Origin: Hirsutella rhossiliensis
Taxonomy: Eukaryota > Ascomycota > Sordariomycetes > Hypocreales > Ophiocordycipitaceae
NCBI RefSeq assembly: GCF_020360975.1
Contig: NW_025408670.1
Span: forward strand, 806,001 to 870,000
Direction: 5' to 3'
DNA length: 64,000 nt
Position 1 is the first letter of the stretch. Each line of letters starts with the position of its first letter. Below are positions 23,601 through 34,810 of this stretch, one piece after another. The notes beneath the pieces are model-generated. The model saw nothing but the letters and a program-made list of their open reading frames with translations. It ran no database searches and was not told the DNA's origin. The position numbers and the translations under genes are program-made.

Positions 23601-24410
23601 GCAGCAAGTCTTCGTGCGGGGAGAAGGAGGCCTGTCCTTGCGTGTTTGCGTGTATGGTGGACGCCCAACCCACTTCGATTGCCGCCATCGTCGGGGGCCT
23701 CGGGGCTGAGACCTGGTACCAAACAAGGAAGAATCGGACAACGCGACTCCGTACCCAGGTAATGGGTTCGGCGCCCTGGTTCGGTTGATGCCGACCCAGA
23801 CCCGGCGCGTGGATGGCGCGCTCCTCGGCGTCGACTCGTTGGACGGCTGGTCGCCAAAGTACACAGGCGTGCCGGCTTGACCAGAGGTTTGGCAGCAACG
23901 CGGGGAACTGTACTCAGCCCGGACAGACGTCCAGGAGGAGCGGGGAGGTGTGATCCTGGCCGGGCTCGCGTCGACAACTACGACTAATATCTACTGTACT
24001 ATACCTTACAAATGAGCACGTATGTACGAATCTGGGGGTACTATGCCCATCAAGGCCCCCTCCCGAGCGCGGGTTGCCCTATCTCGGCGGTAGCATCGCA
24101 GGCGGGTGCGATGTGAGGAGGAGAAGCAGCACGAGACGAGCGAGGCCATGATGGTATGATATGACCGAGGGTGCTTAGCCCGGTGTTTGTCATGAGATGC
24201 GGTCTGCGGTGTCACGTCATGAGTGGGCGGCTCGAGGGCGGTGATGCATGGGGCAATCCGTGCCCATTTGGCCCGCGAGACGCGCCCAGATTACAGAGCA
24301 CTTTATTCCAATCAGCGGTCCAGTGTCGTGCTGTGTGCTCCGGTGTACTGTACTTTGGTACTGGGTCATCGATCAACGTGCGAAGCATGTACTGTAATTG
24401 GATACGACAG
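14615..24410. other. Long gene-poor region (left part)
   Basis: Nearly 10 kb in which ORFs are short, overlapping on both strands and of biased composition, with no recognisable domain or plausible splice chain. Base composition is not strikingly AT-rich, so this does not look like RIP-eroded transposon. GTAC/TACGTA/GGTAGGT motifs are frequent, for example at 21496–21545. It may be a long upstream regulatory region of the Zn2Cys6 gene at 28.1 kb or may hold noncoding transcripts; neither can be shown from sequence. Confidence 0.5.
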
Positions 24411-24413
24411 CGA

Positions 24414-24414
<1 letters not shown>

Positions 24415-24447
<33 letters not shown>
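24415..24447 (+). repeat. (GTT)11 microsatellite
   Basis: Eleven perfect GTT units. They account for the poly-Val/Leu/Cys/Thr ORF translations in this stretch, which are therefore not genes. Confidence 0.95.
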
Positions 24448-24976
24448 CCTGCTGTCGTACGGGATGGGCGTCGTCTCACCTCACTCCCTCCCAGGGGCTG
24501 ACTCTCACTTCCGACCATGGACCCGGCAGGCAGCGATCCCAAGCCCGCACCCGGCACTCACCGTTACCGGGGCTCGGGAGGGAGAGCCAAGCCGGGTCGA
24601 GATGGAAGCGGGGAACAGGGCAGCAGCAAGCACAAACAAGATGGATGGGGGAAGCGGTCTGCGCCCAAGTAGGACCAGGTATGGGAACCAACAATGCTGC
24701 TGCATCAGTGTGCGGATTAGACGTGGAGAAGAAGAAGACGGCCCAAGATGGAAGGACAGCCAGAGAGGGCGGCGGCAGGGGGGGAGGCGGCAGAGACAAG
24801 GGACAGCTGGGTATCCGTACTGGTACTTTGGGCTACAGGGTGCAGATGAGACATGTACAGAATCGAGACGGCTTCTGACACCTGTCGCTCTCACCTGGCA
24901 GCACGGGCGGTGATGGGATGCTTGTTGTACGTATGCTGTGCGCATTCTCCTGCCGTTGGCCTCGAGTCGATGGGGC

Positions 24977-25067
24977 GGCCAACACGGGGCCAACACGGGG
25001 CCAACACGGGGCCAACACGGGGCCAACACGGGGCCAACACGGGGCCAACACGGGGCCAACACGGGCC
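24977..25067 (+). repeat. 11-bp minisatellite, about 8 copies
   Basis: Unit GGCCAACACGG is repeated with exact 11-bp spacing; AACAC starts at 24981, 24992 and so on to 25058. Copies are virtually identical, which implies recent expansion or ongoing homogenisation. It is not a CRISPR array: units are 11 bp with no spacers. Confidence 0.95.
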
Positions 25068-25301
25068 CGACGAGCCAATGCGAGGCCCGCGGTGAAGTTT
25101 GCTCGCGCTTACTGTAGAGGGTGGTGAGTGAGCAGTTGGTGGTGCTCAAGAGAGGACGGAGAAGGACATGGGTAGGCGGCGATTGATGTCCCGAATCAGT
25201 TCCCAGCCGCCGACCTCGCCGGCGCTGGACATGCTGTCCGCCGGCGCTAGCACGGCCGTGACCCAAGCCCTCGGGGCCCCAGTTGGAAGCTCGGACATCT
25301 T

Positions 25302-25350
25302 GTTACCTTGATTAATAGCGTACGGATACACGACTATTAATTAAGGTAAC
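25302..25350. repeat. Inverted repeat with 17-bp arms and 15-nt loop
   Basis: Left arm GTTACCTTGATTAATAG (25302–25318) and right arm CTATTAATTAAGGTAAC (25334–25350) are complementary at 16 of 17 positions, the exception being a G·T that would be a wobble in RNA. It stands in a non-coding, locally AT-rich stretch. It could be a miniature transposon relic, a hairpin RNA or a DNA-level cruciform. Confidence 0.85.
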
Positions 25351-25942
25351 GAGTACAACTAATTGATAGCCCTGACCGCACTTGGCGCCTGTATGTCCCG
25401 TACGCGATGCTCGCTGAAGCATGCGAGCGCGTGCCGTTTCGGCCCTTTGCCCGGTCCAACATGCATACGGAGTTTCGTGTGTCTGCCCAGGACGAATGTG
25501 AGGTGAGGATGCTCTAGATATACACATGTGTGACATCGTCAGTTACTCCCTTAGCTATGCTTCACAACGACGTATTATACTGTGCAGTATAGTACGCGGA
25601 TACCGCCAAACAGAGCGGTCGCAAACTGACCGAGAGGCTCTCCGCGAGCAACGGCACCCCTCGCCGAGCTAGCGCCTTGGCACACAGGGCTTTTGCCACG
25701 GAGTTTTATTCTGTATGCATGCAGGGCATGCCCTGCTAGGCAGGCGGTAAACGAGCTGCATCACGGCGCCTTTGGATGGCCAGGTGTCGTGCAAAGTACG
25801 ACAGTGTGTACGTACTGTATGTACGTAGAGACGAAGAGACGAGACAAACAATGAGTGAGCCATTGCCAGGTTCCGACGCGTTGGATGCTGGGGCCGACGG
25901 GACTTGGATGTGCATGTCCATCGGCATCGCACGCCGGGCCAT

Positions 25943-25981
25943 GCAAGCTAAACAGGCAAGCTAAACAGGCAAGCTAAACAG
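25943..25981 (+). repeat. 13-bp tandem repeat, 3 copies
   Basis: GCAAGCTAAACAG is repeated three times without interruption in non-coding sequence. Confidence 0.95.
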
Positions 25982-26958
25982 GGAGGCCTAGCGTGCATAC
26001 TGTAGGTACAACGTTGCCTTGTTCTGTAGGTACTGTACGGATACATGCCGGCACGAGCGTCACCGCTTGACGGGACGGCGTCGTGGGCACTTACACCACG
26101 CTCGACGCGCCGTACTGGCCTCGTCTTTCCCTCAACCTGCGTATGTATACATACTGTACTGTAGACCCAGCCCGGCGACGACGGAGCATCTTCATGTCTC
26201 ACGGCAGCCGACTCATACACATTGTACTGACGGCGGTGGGGGTGGAGAGAGACCGTGTCCACCTGGATATCTGATGAAATTGCGACCAAAAGTATTGGTC
26301 CATTGGACATGGACGGGCATAGACGAGGTACACCACGAGACCAAGCTTTGGGCCAGGGACAAGGTGTTTATAAGCTTTGATTAAACCATTAGTAAAGCAG
26401 CTTGCTATAAAGAGAGCTATTGCCGTTGATGCCAGGGTCATCTGGATTTCACCAAACGTGCCCGCAGGGGCGCCGGCGAGCCGCGTCGGGCGGTGGCGGC
26501 CGCGTCTCATTCGAGAGTGATTGTCAACAAAGACGAATGATGCAAATCGAGAATCTGACATTACCCGCGGGCGTCTGCAAGGCTAGAAGGATTCGTTTGG
26601 CTACGTCACTTGACTAAATCAGTCGTCTTGATCGAGATAGTATCAGGAGAGGCGTTCATCGTTCATTCATTCTACCCTCGAGTGTGCAAGTACCTACGTT
26701 GGTGACTGTCGTACCTACCTACCAGGTACCCATCTACCTTACTGTACTAAGGCACCCAAAGCCCATCCATGTTCCTGTACTTACACCACTTGGTCCCTGG
26801 ACACTGAGGTACCCGCTACTCCATGCTGTTTTATGCCGCGCCGCACGGGCGATGGCATAACCTGCCCAGCGGGCCTTTTTAGCTCGAGGACCATGTACAG
26901 CAGGTACTTCCTACCTACGCTGGGCCTCCACGGACATGTACAGATGTACCGGAGGAAC

Positions 26959-26978
26959 GTAGGTACCTAGGTACCTAC
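26959..26978. repeat. Perfect 20-bp palindrome
   Basis: GTAGGTACCTAGGTACCTAC equals its own reverse complement. Related TAGGTACC/GTAC strings occur near 3645, 21500, 26710 and 57810, all intergenic. Confidence 0.9.
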
Positions 26979-28166
26979 CCGCCTGTGGATGGAACGTCGA
27001 CACCCGCTCTGTCTGCCCTTTCGTCGCTGCCTCTCCCGAATCTCCACCGCCTTCACTGCCCGGCCCGCTCGACTGCCGCCCCGAACCCATCTTTGCAGTC
27101 GACATCCGCGCCGGCATGGATCAACGAGGCTTTTGCCGCGAGACCCCTCATTCGAGGAAAAGAACCGGCAACCAGACAAACCACCAGGCAGGAGGGGAGG
27201 CGGGGGGGGCGAGGGGGGGCGTGTGTGTGTCAAAGCCGACCGACAGCTTGCTCAGAGCACATCCCCCCCCGGCGCTCCCTGTCGACTACCACCACCACCA
27301 CCCTCACTCCCCCCCGGTCTCGTCTGGAGCTGGAGCTCGTTGCACATACGGACGCCCTTCAAGCCACCCTGGTCCTGTTAGCCTGCTGATGAATGACAGA
27401 GAGCGCGCTCGAGAAAGAGCCACAGGGCAGGGTCCGTTTCGTGGGTTCGGCCCTCAGCTCCCCCATCGCGGCTTACCGTCTTTTTTGCCCTTCCTGCTCG
27501 CCAGTCTGGATGGGACTCGACATTGTCCCATCGCCGCGCCACCCGCCGCGCCCTGTCCGACGTCGTCGTCCTCTCGTCTGGCCGCTAGCCCTGCGATAGC
27601 TTGGGAAAGGCTGCAACCTCGGCCGCACGTACCTACGCTGTGCAACCTCAGCCTGCTCCTTGTACACAGCCTCCAACCTGCTGCGACGCTGTACAAGCCT
27701 GCGGTACTCGCGGTCCCTCCCATCCACGGGAGAGAGGGGGGGGGGGGGCCAGTCGCTGCTCCCGCGCCCCACTACTCAGGCTGTCTCCTCCTGGATAGCT
27801 CCAGAGAGCTTTCTCGTCTGCTGCCCAACTGCTGCTGATCGCCTCGCCGCCTTTGCGGCCTTGGCTCGACTTCTGTTGAACCGACCTCTTTGCTTGCTTG
27901 GTCCCCCGGCTCATGTCATCATAGCCTACCAATCGTGCGAGCCTCGCGCGCCCACCCCATGTCCGGCCTTGTTCCCAAGCTCCCGGTCTTGAGCGCGACG
28001 GCCCAATAAACCAGCTCCTTTTCCAGCTTCACTCCCTGGGTGTCTGCTTGTTTCGCCTTTAGCCCATGGCCTGGCCGTTGCCCCTCGGTGGTCCCTGCTT
28101 TCGCCTCACGCCTCGTTCCTGAGCATGTGTTCTGTCTTGCGTGGCGGTACGTCGAGCACCACAAGT

Positions 28167-31100
28167 ATGGATCCAGGACTTCCCGATGGCAAACGCCCTC
28201 GTCTCTCCTCGTGGTCGGCTTCCACAGCGCAGGGTGCGTCACTCCCGCATCCTCATGCTACTCCAGCGGCTCCGCGTCCTCATCCGCCGCCACCACCAGC
28301 TCATCCTTCTCAACCTCACCCAGCCCCGGCTCCATATCAACAGCCTTACCCACCCCACTCCGCAGATCCGCCGCCGTCTGCTTCGGCACCATTACACGGT
28401 CATGCCCACCAGCATCCCGACCTCGACCGTCGCCATCACGACCAAGAGACTCTTGCCCCCATGCAAGACCACCATCGCCAGCATCCCCCACCGCAACAGC
28501 AACCTCACTCGCCCGCTCATCCCCATCCCTATCACCAGTACCCCCCGCGAGACTCCCTTATAAAACGGGAAACTGGCGACGATCTCCGGCGGCCCAACTC
28601 TACGGGCCATGCCCCCGACCCTCTCCCTCCCACAGCCCACCCCGCGTCGGCCCCCCAACCTCCCGCGCCGCTCCAGCCCTCGCCCTACGCGGCCGAGAGT
28701 CAACCGCGACACATGAGCTACGACGGCGGGCCGCCGGTGCCTCCGGCTGCTGGAGTCTACCGCCCCCCGTCCTTTCCTCCCACGCCCTCGCACCAGTCCT
28801 CCTATGAGCCTCACCACAGTGGCTATCCGTCGGCGACGGAAACCTTCTACAGCGTCTACTCTTCCGTCAGCGCGGCCAAGAAGAAGAACACGCGGGCGTC
28901 ACAGGTATGAGCCCCCGCCCCGGCCTTTCTCTCCTGACCTATCCACCTCTGGTTCCCGTTTCACGTTGAGCCGGCGCGAGACTAACACCTCCGGCCCAAG
29001 GCCTGTGACCAATGCCGCCAACTCAAAGCAAAATGCGACGAGACCAAGCCCTGCAAGACGTGCAGGGACAAGGGCACCGAGTGCCGGTATAGGGATCCTG
29101 TGCCAAAAGCGTATGCGGCACGCTGCCCTGCCGAGCGAGGAATTTCCAGTTGCTAATGGTCGACAGGACCGACAAGGCCCAGGCCGACATCCTGGAGGGC
29201 ATTACGATGATGCAGAATAGCCTGTCGTCATTGGTGAACCACGTGGGCATGATGAATGATAGGATCACCAAGCTCGAATCGTCGTTTACTAGGTTTTCTG
29301 GCAACGGCCACGTCAGATCTGACCCCTTGTCCGACGACGAGATGAAAGCAATGTCGCGTCACTCGTCCATCACCGACGGCGGGGCCGACAACCCCTATCA
29401 CTTAAACGATGCCGCCCGCGACCAGATCCGTGCCGAACGTCTTCCTATGCACATCACGGCAGAGGATGAGATCGAGGCGGAGCCGGGCCCCCCCGTCCCC
29501 CCTGGAGAGCCTGCGATTCCCATTAACCACACCACTCTGGCCGGTCTGCTTCTTGAATGGCCGCCTATCCGGGAAATCACGAAGCATCACGTTGAGAGGG
29601 AGGGCATCTATCATGTCAGAGAGTTTCCCATCAGTCCGGAGCAAAACCGGGGCCCGTTGATCGTGTATGGCCGGGGCGAAGACTCGCACCCCTCGCGGCA
29701 TCGGGACATTGTGGACCACGGCCAGCTAGATATGGCCGACGACTCTTCCGACATGGCTTCACCTTCCCCGGCCGCCGACTGGGGTCGTCTGGGAGGGCTC
29801 AGCCCCGGCGATCAGGTCGATTACAGGGGTGGCGTTCTCGGCATCGACGGCAACCCCGACTTCAGCGAGTTCAGAGTCAAACAGTACGTGGAGAGTTTCA
29901 AGGAGAACATCTTGAACATGCACCCCATTATACAACCCAAAACCCTCGACGACTGGGTCCAGCAGTTCCTCGACTCGCTGCCCAGGGCTCACCCGAAATC
30001 CCTCAAGCATCACACCACCAAGCCCGGCTTCGCGTTCGCGAGCGGCTGCCACACTCCAACAGATTCCACGGGCTTGAAGCGGAAGCGCTCTCCCGGACCC
30101 GACGGCTTGGATGGCCCTGTGAGGGCTGGCAGGCCGGAACGGTCCATCCACAACGCCCTCATCCTGACGGTGCTGGCGCTCGGAAAGATATGCCTCCATC
30201 GCGACTGCGTCCCTGACGCGCTGCATCATGGGGATCCGCAGCCTCAGGGGAGCCCCATGAACCGAAACGGAATCCCGCCCTCGCCGATCCAAGGCTCTCC
30301 CCCCAGCCATTCTTCCCACTCCCATTCTTCCAGCCTTGCCTCTCCCAGGGAACCGGAGCGGGGCGCTCAGAGCAGGCGATCATCTATCCATGGTCCCGGT
30401 GGCGTCCGCGTCGGCTACAGCCTCAAGAAAAACTACGAAGTGATACCCGGCCTGGAATATTTTGCGTTTGCGACGGATATCCTGGGAAACCATACAGGAG
30501 CCTACAAGAACATGAAGAACGTGTACGCCGACATCTTTGCGGGTCTCTACCAAGGACAACTGGCGCGGCCAATCGAGAGCTTCGCTTTTATCCATCAGGC
30601 CAGCCACAAGCTGCAAGTCATTATGAGACCGTAAGCTCCTCCCCTTTCACCTTTTTTGCCGTGTCCTGACTCGAGGCGCAGGAGCCTGGACAAGCTGCGC
30701 AAAATGAAACACAACCGAGAATTCATCCAAGATCCCAAGTACAATCAGCTGGCGTTGGCGTTCTGGACGTGCCTACAGCTGGAAAGGTGAGAGACAATGC
30801 AACGGCGTGCTTACCACCGACAACTAACCAGGCCCTAACGACAGCGATCTCATCGCCGAGATGCCGTTACCTCCGTCCGGACTCTTGTCGTACGAGGACG
30901 ACATGCCACATCCCAACATGAGCCTGCTCGATGACGTGGATCAGAGGGTGCTGGACAGCTACCCGGGCCAGCTTTACCTGCGGACGCATCTAAATAGTAT
31001 CCACCGCCTGTTTTATGCGCCCGAGGATCCCTTGGACCCTGACAAGCAGCATGAAAACAAGCTGAACAGCGTTGAGCTCGTGGCAAAGGCCGTTCTGGGC

Positions 31101-31797
31101 ATGGACTGGATTGCGCCACGTTACGCCTTCAACGAAGACGATCCGCCCGCAGATGACATTCTCTCGGCCCGGCTGCGCGGAAAGTACTGGGGGGCTCAAG
31201 TAATTACATATCGGCCATTCGTCAGGATGATCTTGGAATTCAATCACAGCCGCAAGAACCATCCGTCGAGCCCACACATGACCGAGTTCCGCGAAGGATA
31301 CGTCTACTCGAGGATTGCCTCGGGTGCGAGGACCATGAGCGACATCGACCCCAAGGTTGTCGAGCTGGCGCAAAGAGGCATCAAGGCCCTGGTCGAGAGC
31401 ACAAGGGCATTCCATGGTCTCGGCGAGAAACGGCCCATCATCACCAACGTCTTTGGAACGGCACATGCGTAAGTACATGTCTCCGATTCTAAGCGACCGC
31501 CCAGCTAACAGCCTACACAGCCAGTGGGGAAACCTCCTTGTTCTCGCGGCTGCTTACAAGGACCCTATCCTTCACGCCATGATCGACGAAGAGCTCTTGC
31601 AGGCGCTCTTCGTCAGGACAATATCCTTTTTGCGGCAGTCAGCGACGGCTACGAGCTCTCTGAGAATCGACAAGCACATCCTCGAGGGTCTGCAGCGGGA
31701 CTTGTTCGCCCACGATCCGAGAACAAGCTCGAGCTTCTCGAGCGGCGCGAGCCTGCATACGCCCAAGATGCTCATGGCGGCACCGCCTCTGGTGTAG
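28167..31797 (+). CDS. Zn(II)2Cys6 transcription factor with middle homology region
   Basis: Six exons: 28167–28904, 29001–29110, 29167–30630, 30682–30786, 30845–31468, 31521–31797; about 1105 residues. All five introns are 51–96 bp GT–AG and the frame closes throughout. Residues 1–246 are Pro/His/Gln-rich and probably disordered. The cluster C-x2-C-x6-C-x5-C-x2-C-x6-C (ACDQCRQLKAKC…) starts at about residue 248, just after the first intron. A predicted coiled coil follows (MMQNSLSSLVNHVGMMNDRI). A fungal-specific TF domain (MHR) covers roughly residues 500–1000 (for example FIHQASHKLQVIMRP, SLDKLRKMKHNREF, KYWGAQVITYRPFVRMI). The ATG at 28125 is in frame and would add 14 residues; 28167 (MDPGLPDGKRPRLS) looks more natural. 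Nuclear DNA-binding regulator; targets cannot be inferred. It sits behind a 13.5 kb gene-free upstream region. Confidence 0.88.
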
Positions 31798-33217
31798 CAC
31801 GCCTCCGGGAGCCTGGCCATGTCTCCCCACGCACACACGGACATGACACGCGGCAGGTGAAGCACCGGCCCGGCAGACAGTGTCAACAAAATGCGCAGCC
31901 TCGATGGCCGCGGAGATTTGCTCTGTCCGTTACAACGACGACGCCTCCTTCGCAGGTAGTAGCGAGGCTTGTTTCGAAACTGCATCTGCCTTTCATTCAG
32001 TTCGGCTTGGCGATGCATTGACGACCTCAAGATGCTGTCAAATGATTCGGCGGTTGCGAGAAGGGGCGATACCCCTTGCTCTTCAACACCCCCCTTTGAG
32101 CGCAGAGTATCTGTTGGGTTGGGCCTGGCTCTGGAACATGTTGGCAGCGGCGTCGGCTCCGTTGAATATTTCTCAGCTCGCGTGTGCAGCCTGGGTAAGT
32201 ACCTATAGGGCGGGAGGAGTCAAAGATGCGCGGTTTGCGCAGACTCGATGCACAGTGGTCCACATCGTCAGATGCGTCGATGCCCGGGTCCGTGGGCAGC
32301 CTGCTTTCTGCTTGGCAAGGGCACGTTGTCCCGCCATTCCTTTTTTCTTTTCCTTGACCAGGACGCCGCGCGCGACCGAAAAAGTCTTTTAACCCATTAT
32401 CTCTTACTAGTACGTCATCGGGGTTTCCTTGCGTTTATACTCGGGAGGGAAGCGGAGGAGATACCACGTAGACCTTCTAGGGTCTCATGCGCGAGCTGTG
32501 GGAGGGGACCTTCCAGGGTTCTGTATAGGTATAGGACTTGATCGACCTTGGAGGGTCCGGAAAGGAGGGAGGGCGGACGCGAGCGAGCAGTTGGCTGCGC
32601 CGCTGGTGATTTTCGGGAGTGGCGCGGGGGTGATAGATGATGAGACGGGGGGAGAAGACGCACAGATTGGTCGTCTGTATGAGATGGGCATGTCAGAAGT
32701 TGTAGTTTTGAGAACTAGGTGATCAAAAGCAACGGATGAGATGCAGCCTGAACAGTCCTGCTCTGATGCGGTCGAGGTTTATGCGGGCGGGCGGAAACCA
32801 TCCCCCGCCCATTTCCCTTGGAAGCGGCACCGCGATCACGGCATCAGCGGCCTCTCTATATCTTTGGTGAAAAAGGGTGCCGTGATGGATACGTTTCTAT
32901 ATGCGGGCAGCGGGAAAGGCTATATATACCCTGCTTGCTCAGGTAGCTAACGTTGAAGTGCCTCGCCTGCTTTTGCTCGTCAAGTGCTAGTCTATGGGGC
33001 TGCGAAGAAGACATATAAATAGACATGTACAAGGATCTATCCATTTTTGGGGGGTATGCTTTCCGGCCTCTTCTTCCGTTCCTTTTACTCCCTGTACGGA
33101 TCTGTATTCCTCCCAAACGCCCACGGACCCAGCTTGCCCAGCACAGTTCCTGAGGGAGGGGAAGGGGGAACCTCTGCTCTTCTTGGTTCAGCCAGCCAGC
33201 TTTGGCCCATGATGCTC
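31798..33217. other. Convergent intergenic region
   Basis: About 1.4 kb between the ends of the Zn2Cys6 gene (+) and UTP15 (-). Only short overlapping ORFs; no gene, RNA or repeat recognised. Confidence 0.55.
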
Positions 33218-34810
33218 CTATTGCATGGTGCTCGTGACCAAGGAGTCGAGCATGCCGCCCGTCAGGGAGGCCACCTGGGCGCCCTCGACCTCGCGCTTGA
33301 CGCGGCGGTGGAGGGTGCAGAAGCCGTCGTGCAGCTCGGGGGAGCCGCCGGCGTACTCTGCGTACAGGTCGAGCAGGTTGAGGGCGACCTCGACGCAGAC
33401 GCTGACGTAGCGCGGGTCGCAGATGTGGGCGCAGACCCAGCGCATGACGGGCAGGACCGTCTGCTCGTCGCGGGCCTCGAGGGCGTCGCGCACGGCGCCG
33501 CGGTGGCGCAGGCTGAGCAGCAGCGAGAGGGCCTCGAGGGGCGCGTAGTCCGGGTCGGAGCGGTCGACGACGCGGTCGAGGGCGCGCGCGTACCGGGCGT
33601 GGCGGAGGTCGTTGTGCCAGGGGCGCTCGCGCTTGCGGGAGTCGCGGGCGTCGTGCAGGACGACCATGTCCGTGTCCTCGCCCACCATGTCGAGGCAGGA
33701 GGCAGCCTCGATGCGGCGCTTGCGCTTCGACTTTGCGGCGTCGAGGGCGGCCACGGTGCCGCTCACCAGGGCCGCCATCTCGCGCTCGCGCTCGCGCTCG
33801 CGCGCCGCCTCGGGCACCGTCAGGCGGGTGCGGACGCTGAGGACGCCCGACTGCATGCCGACGGCGAGGTGGCGGTCGGGCGCGTCGGGCGCGTCGCCCG
33901 AGGGGATGACGAGGACGGACAGCACGGGGGACTGGTACTTTGAGCTGTGGACGACGTTCCAGCCCGTCGTCTCAAACACCTTGACGTGGCCCTCGAGGCC
34001 GCCGGTGAGCAGGCGGCGGCCGCTCGAGGCGAGGCTGAGCGACGTGACCGTCTTTTGGTGGTTGCTGATGAGGTGCAGGGGCCGGGCGGCGACGACGTCG
34101 AGGACGCTGACGGCGTTGCCGGCGGCCGCCAGCAGCGTGGTGCCCGAGGGCAGGGGGAGCACGTCCTCGACGGGGGCGGCGTGCTTGAAGGTCATGACGG
34201 CGCCGGCGGCGCCGGCGATGCGCGGATCCCACAGGCGCACCGTGGCGTCGTAGCTGCCGGAGACGACCATGTTGGCCATGGAGCCCGGCAAGAAGCGCGC
34301 GCAGCGGACATAGTCGGCGTGGCCAAACAGCGTCGTCGTCGGCTCGGCGCCGGGCAGGTCCCACAGGCGGACCGTCTTGTCGTCGCTGGCACTGAGCAGC
34401 GTCGTCGGCGTCGTCGGCGACCACCTCGTCGTCCACACGGGCAGGCGGTGCTGCGTCCAGGTGCGCAGGATGGCGCGCGAGCCCACGTCAAACACCTGCA
34501 TGCGCCCGCCGTCGTCGCCGGCGACGAGCACCTTTGCGTCGCGGCGCACCTCGCCGCAGCGCGCCACGTCGCCGAAGCGCGTTATCGTCTTGACCAGCTT
34601 GCGCGTCCGGCTCGAGTAGAGGTGCACGCGCGTGCCCGTCGTCACGGCGAAGACGTCGCCCGCGCACGACAGGTGCGTCGCCGCGTAGCCCGTTGCCGAC
34701 GGCACCAGCACCTGGTTCTTGAACGTCTTCCAGTACCGCTGCTCCGCCGTCGTTGGCGACGGGCCCGACGGCAGCCTGAGCTGTGGGAGCGGCCCCACGG
34801 GAGCGGCCAT
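33218..34810 (-). CDS. UTP15: U3 snoRNP-associated protein 15 (t-UTP subcomplex)
   Basis: Single exon, 530 residues. The N terminus (LPSGPSPTTAEQRYWKTFKN) is typical of UTP15. Seven WD40 blades run over about residues 45–330 (LLSASDDKTVRLWDLPG, MVVSGSYDATVRLWDPRI, LLTGGLEGHVKVFETTG). The UTP15 C-terminal domain covers about residues 350–520 (HARYARALDRVVDRSDP, ALSLLLSLRHRGAVRDAL). UTP15 belongs to the t-UTP/UtpA module of the small-subunit processome, linking rDNA transcription to early 18S pre-rRNA processing in the nucleolus. A short repeated Arg-Glu run (AREREREREM) lies between the two domains. Codon third positions are extremely GC-rich, which explains the long antisense ORFs here. Confidence 0.95.
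   Translation of the reverse strand: MAAPVGPLPQLRLPSGPSPTTAEQRYWKTFKNQVLVPSATGYAATHLSCAGDVFAVTTGTRVHLYSSRTRKLVKTITRFGDVARCGEVRRDAKVLVAGDDGGRMQVFDVGSRAILRTWTQHRLPVWTTRWSPTTPTTLLSASDDKTVRLWDLPGAEPTTTLFGHADYVRCARFLPGSMANMVVSGSYDATVRLWDPRIAGAAGAVMTFKHAAPVEDVLPLPSGTTLLAAAGNAVSVLDVVAARPLHLISNHQKTVTSLSLASSGRRLLTGGLEGHVKVFETTGWNVVHSSKYQSPVLSVLVIPSGDAPDAPDRHLAVGMQSGVLSVRTRLTVPEAAREREREREMAALVSGTVAALDAAKSKRKRRIEAASCLDMVGEDTDMVVLHDARDSRKRERPWHNDLRHARYARALDRVVDRSDPDYAPLEALSLLLSLRHRGAVRDALEARDEQTVLPVMRWVCAHICDPRYVSVCVEVALNLLDLYAEYAGGSPELHDGFCTLHRRVKREVEGAQVASLTGGMLDSLVTSTMQ

Larger units (their letters stand above)
24448..28124. other. Gene-poor region (right part), upstream of the Zn2Cys6 gene
   Basis: Apart from the repeats listed separately, no supported gene. 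It includes long G runs (around 27730–27750) and C/T-rich stretches. Several ATGs precede the Zn2Cys6 start (for example 27958 and 28064), so if the transcript starts far upstream it would carry upstream ORFs. Confidence 0.45.

Noticed and set aside
23336..23977. 213-residue minus-strand ORF in the gene desert
   Set aside because: Same reasons: overlapping frames, no motif, no splice context.
24977..25067. CRISPR-like array
   Set aside because: Repeats are 11 bp and contiguous with no spacers; the genome is eukaryotic.
24505..25266. Minus-strand ORF containing repeated VLAPCWPRVGP
   Set aside because: It is the translation of the 11-bp minisatellite; no other support.
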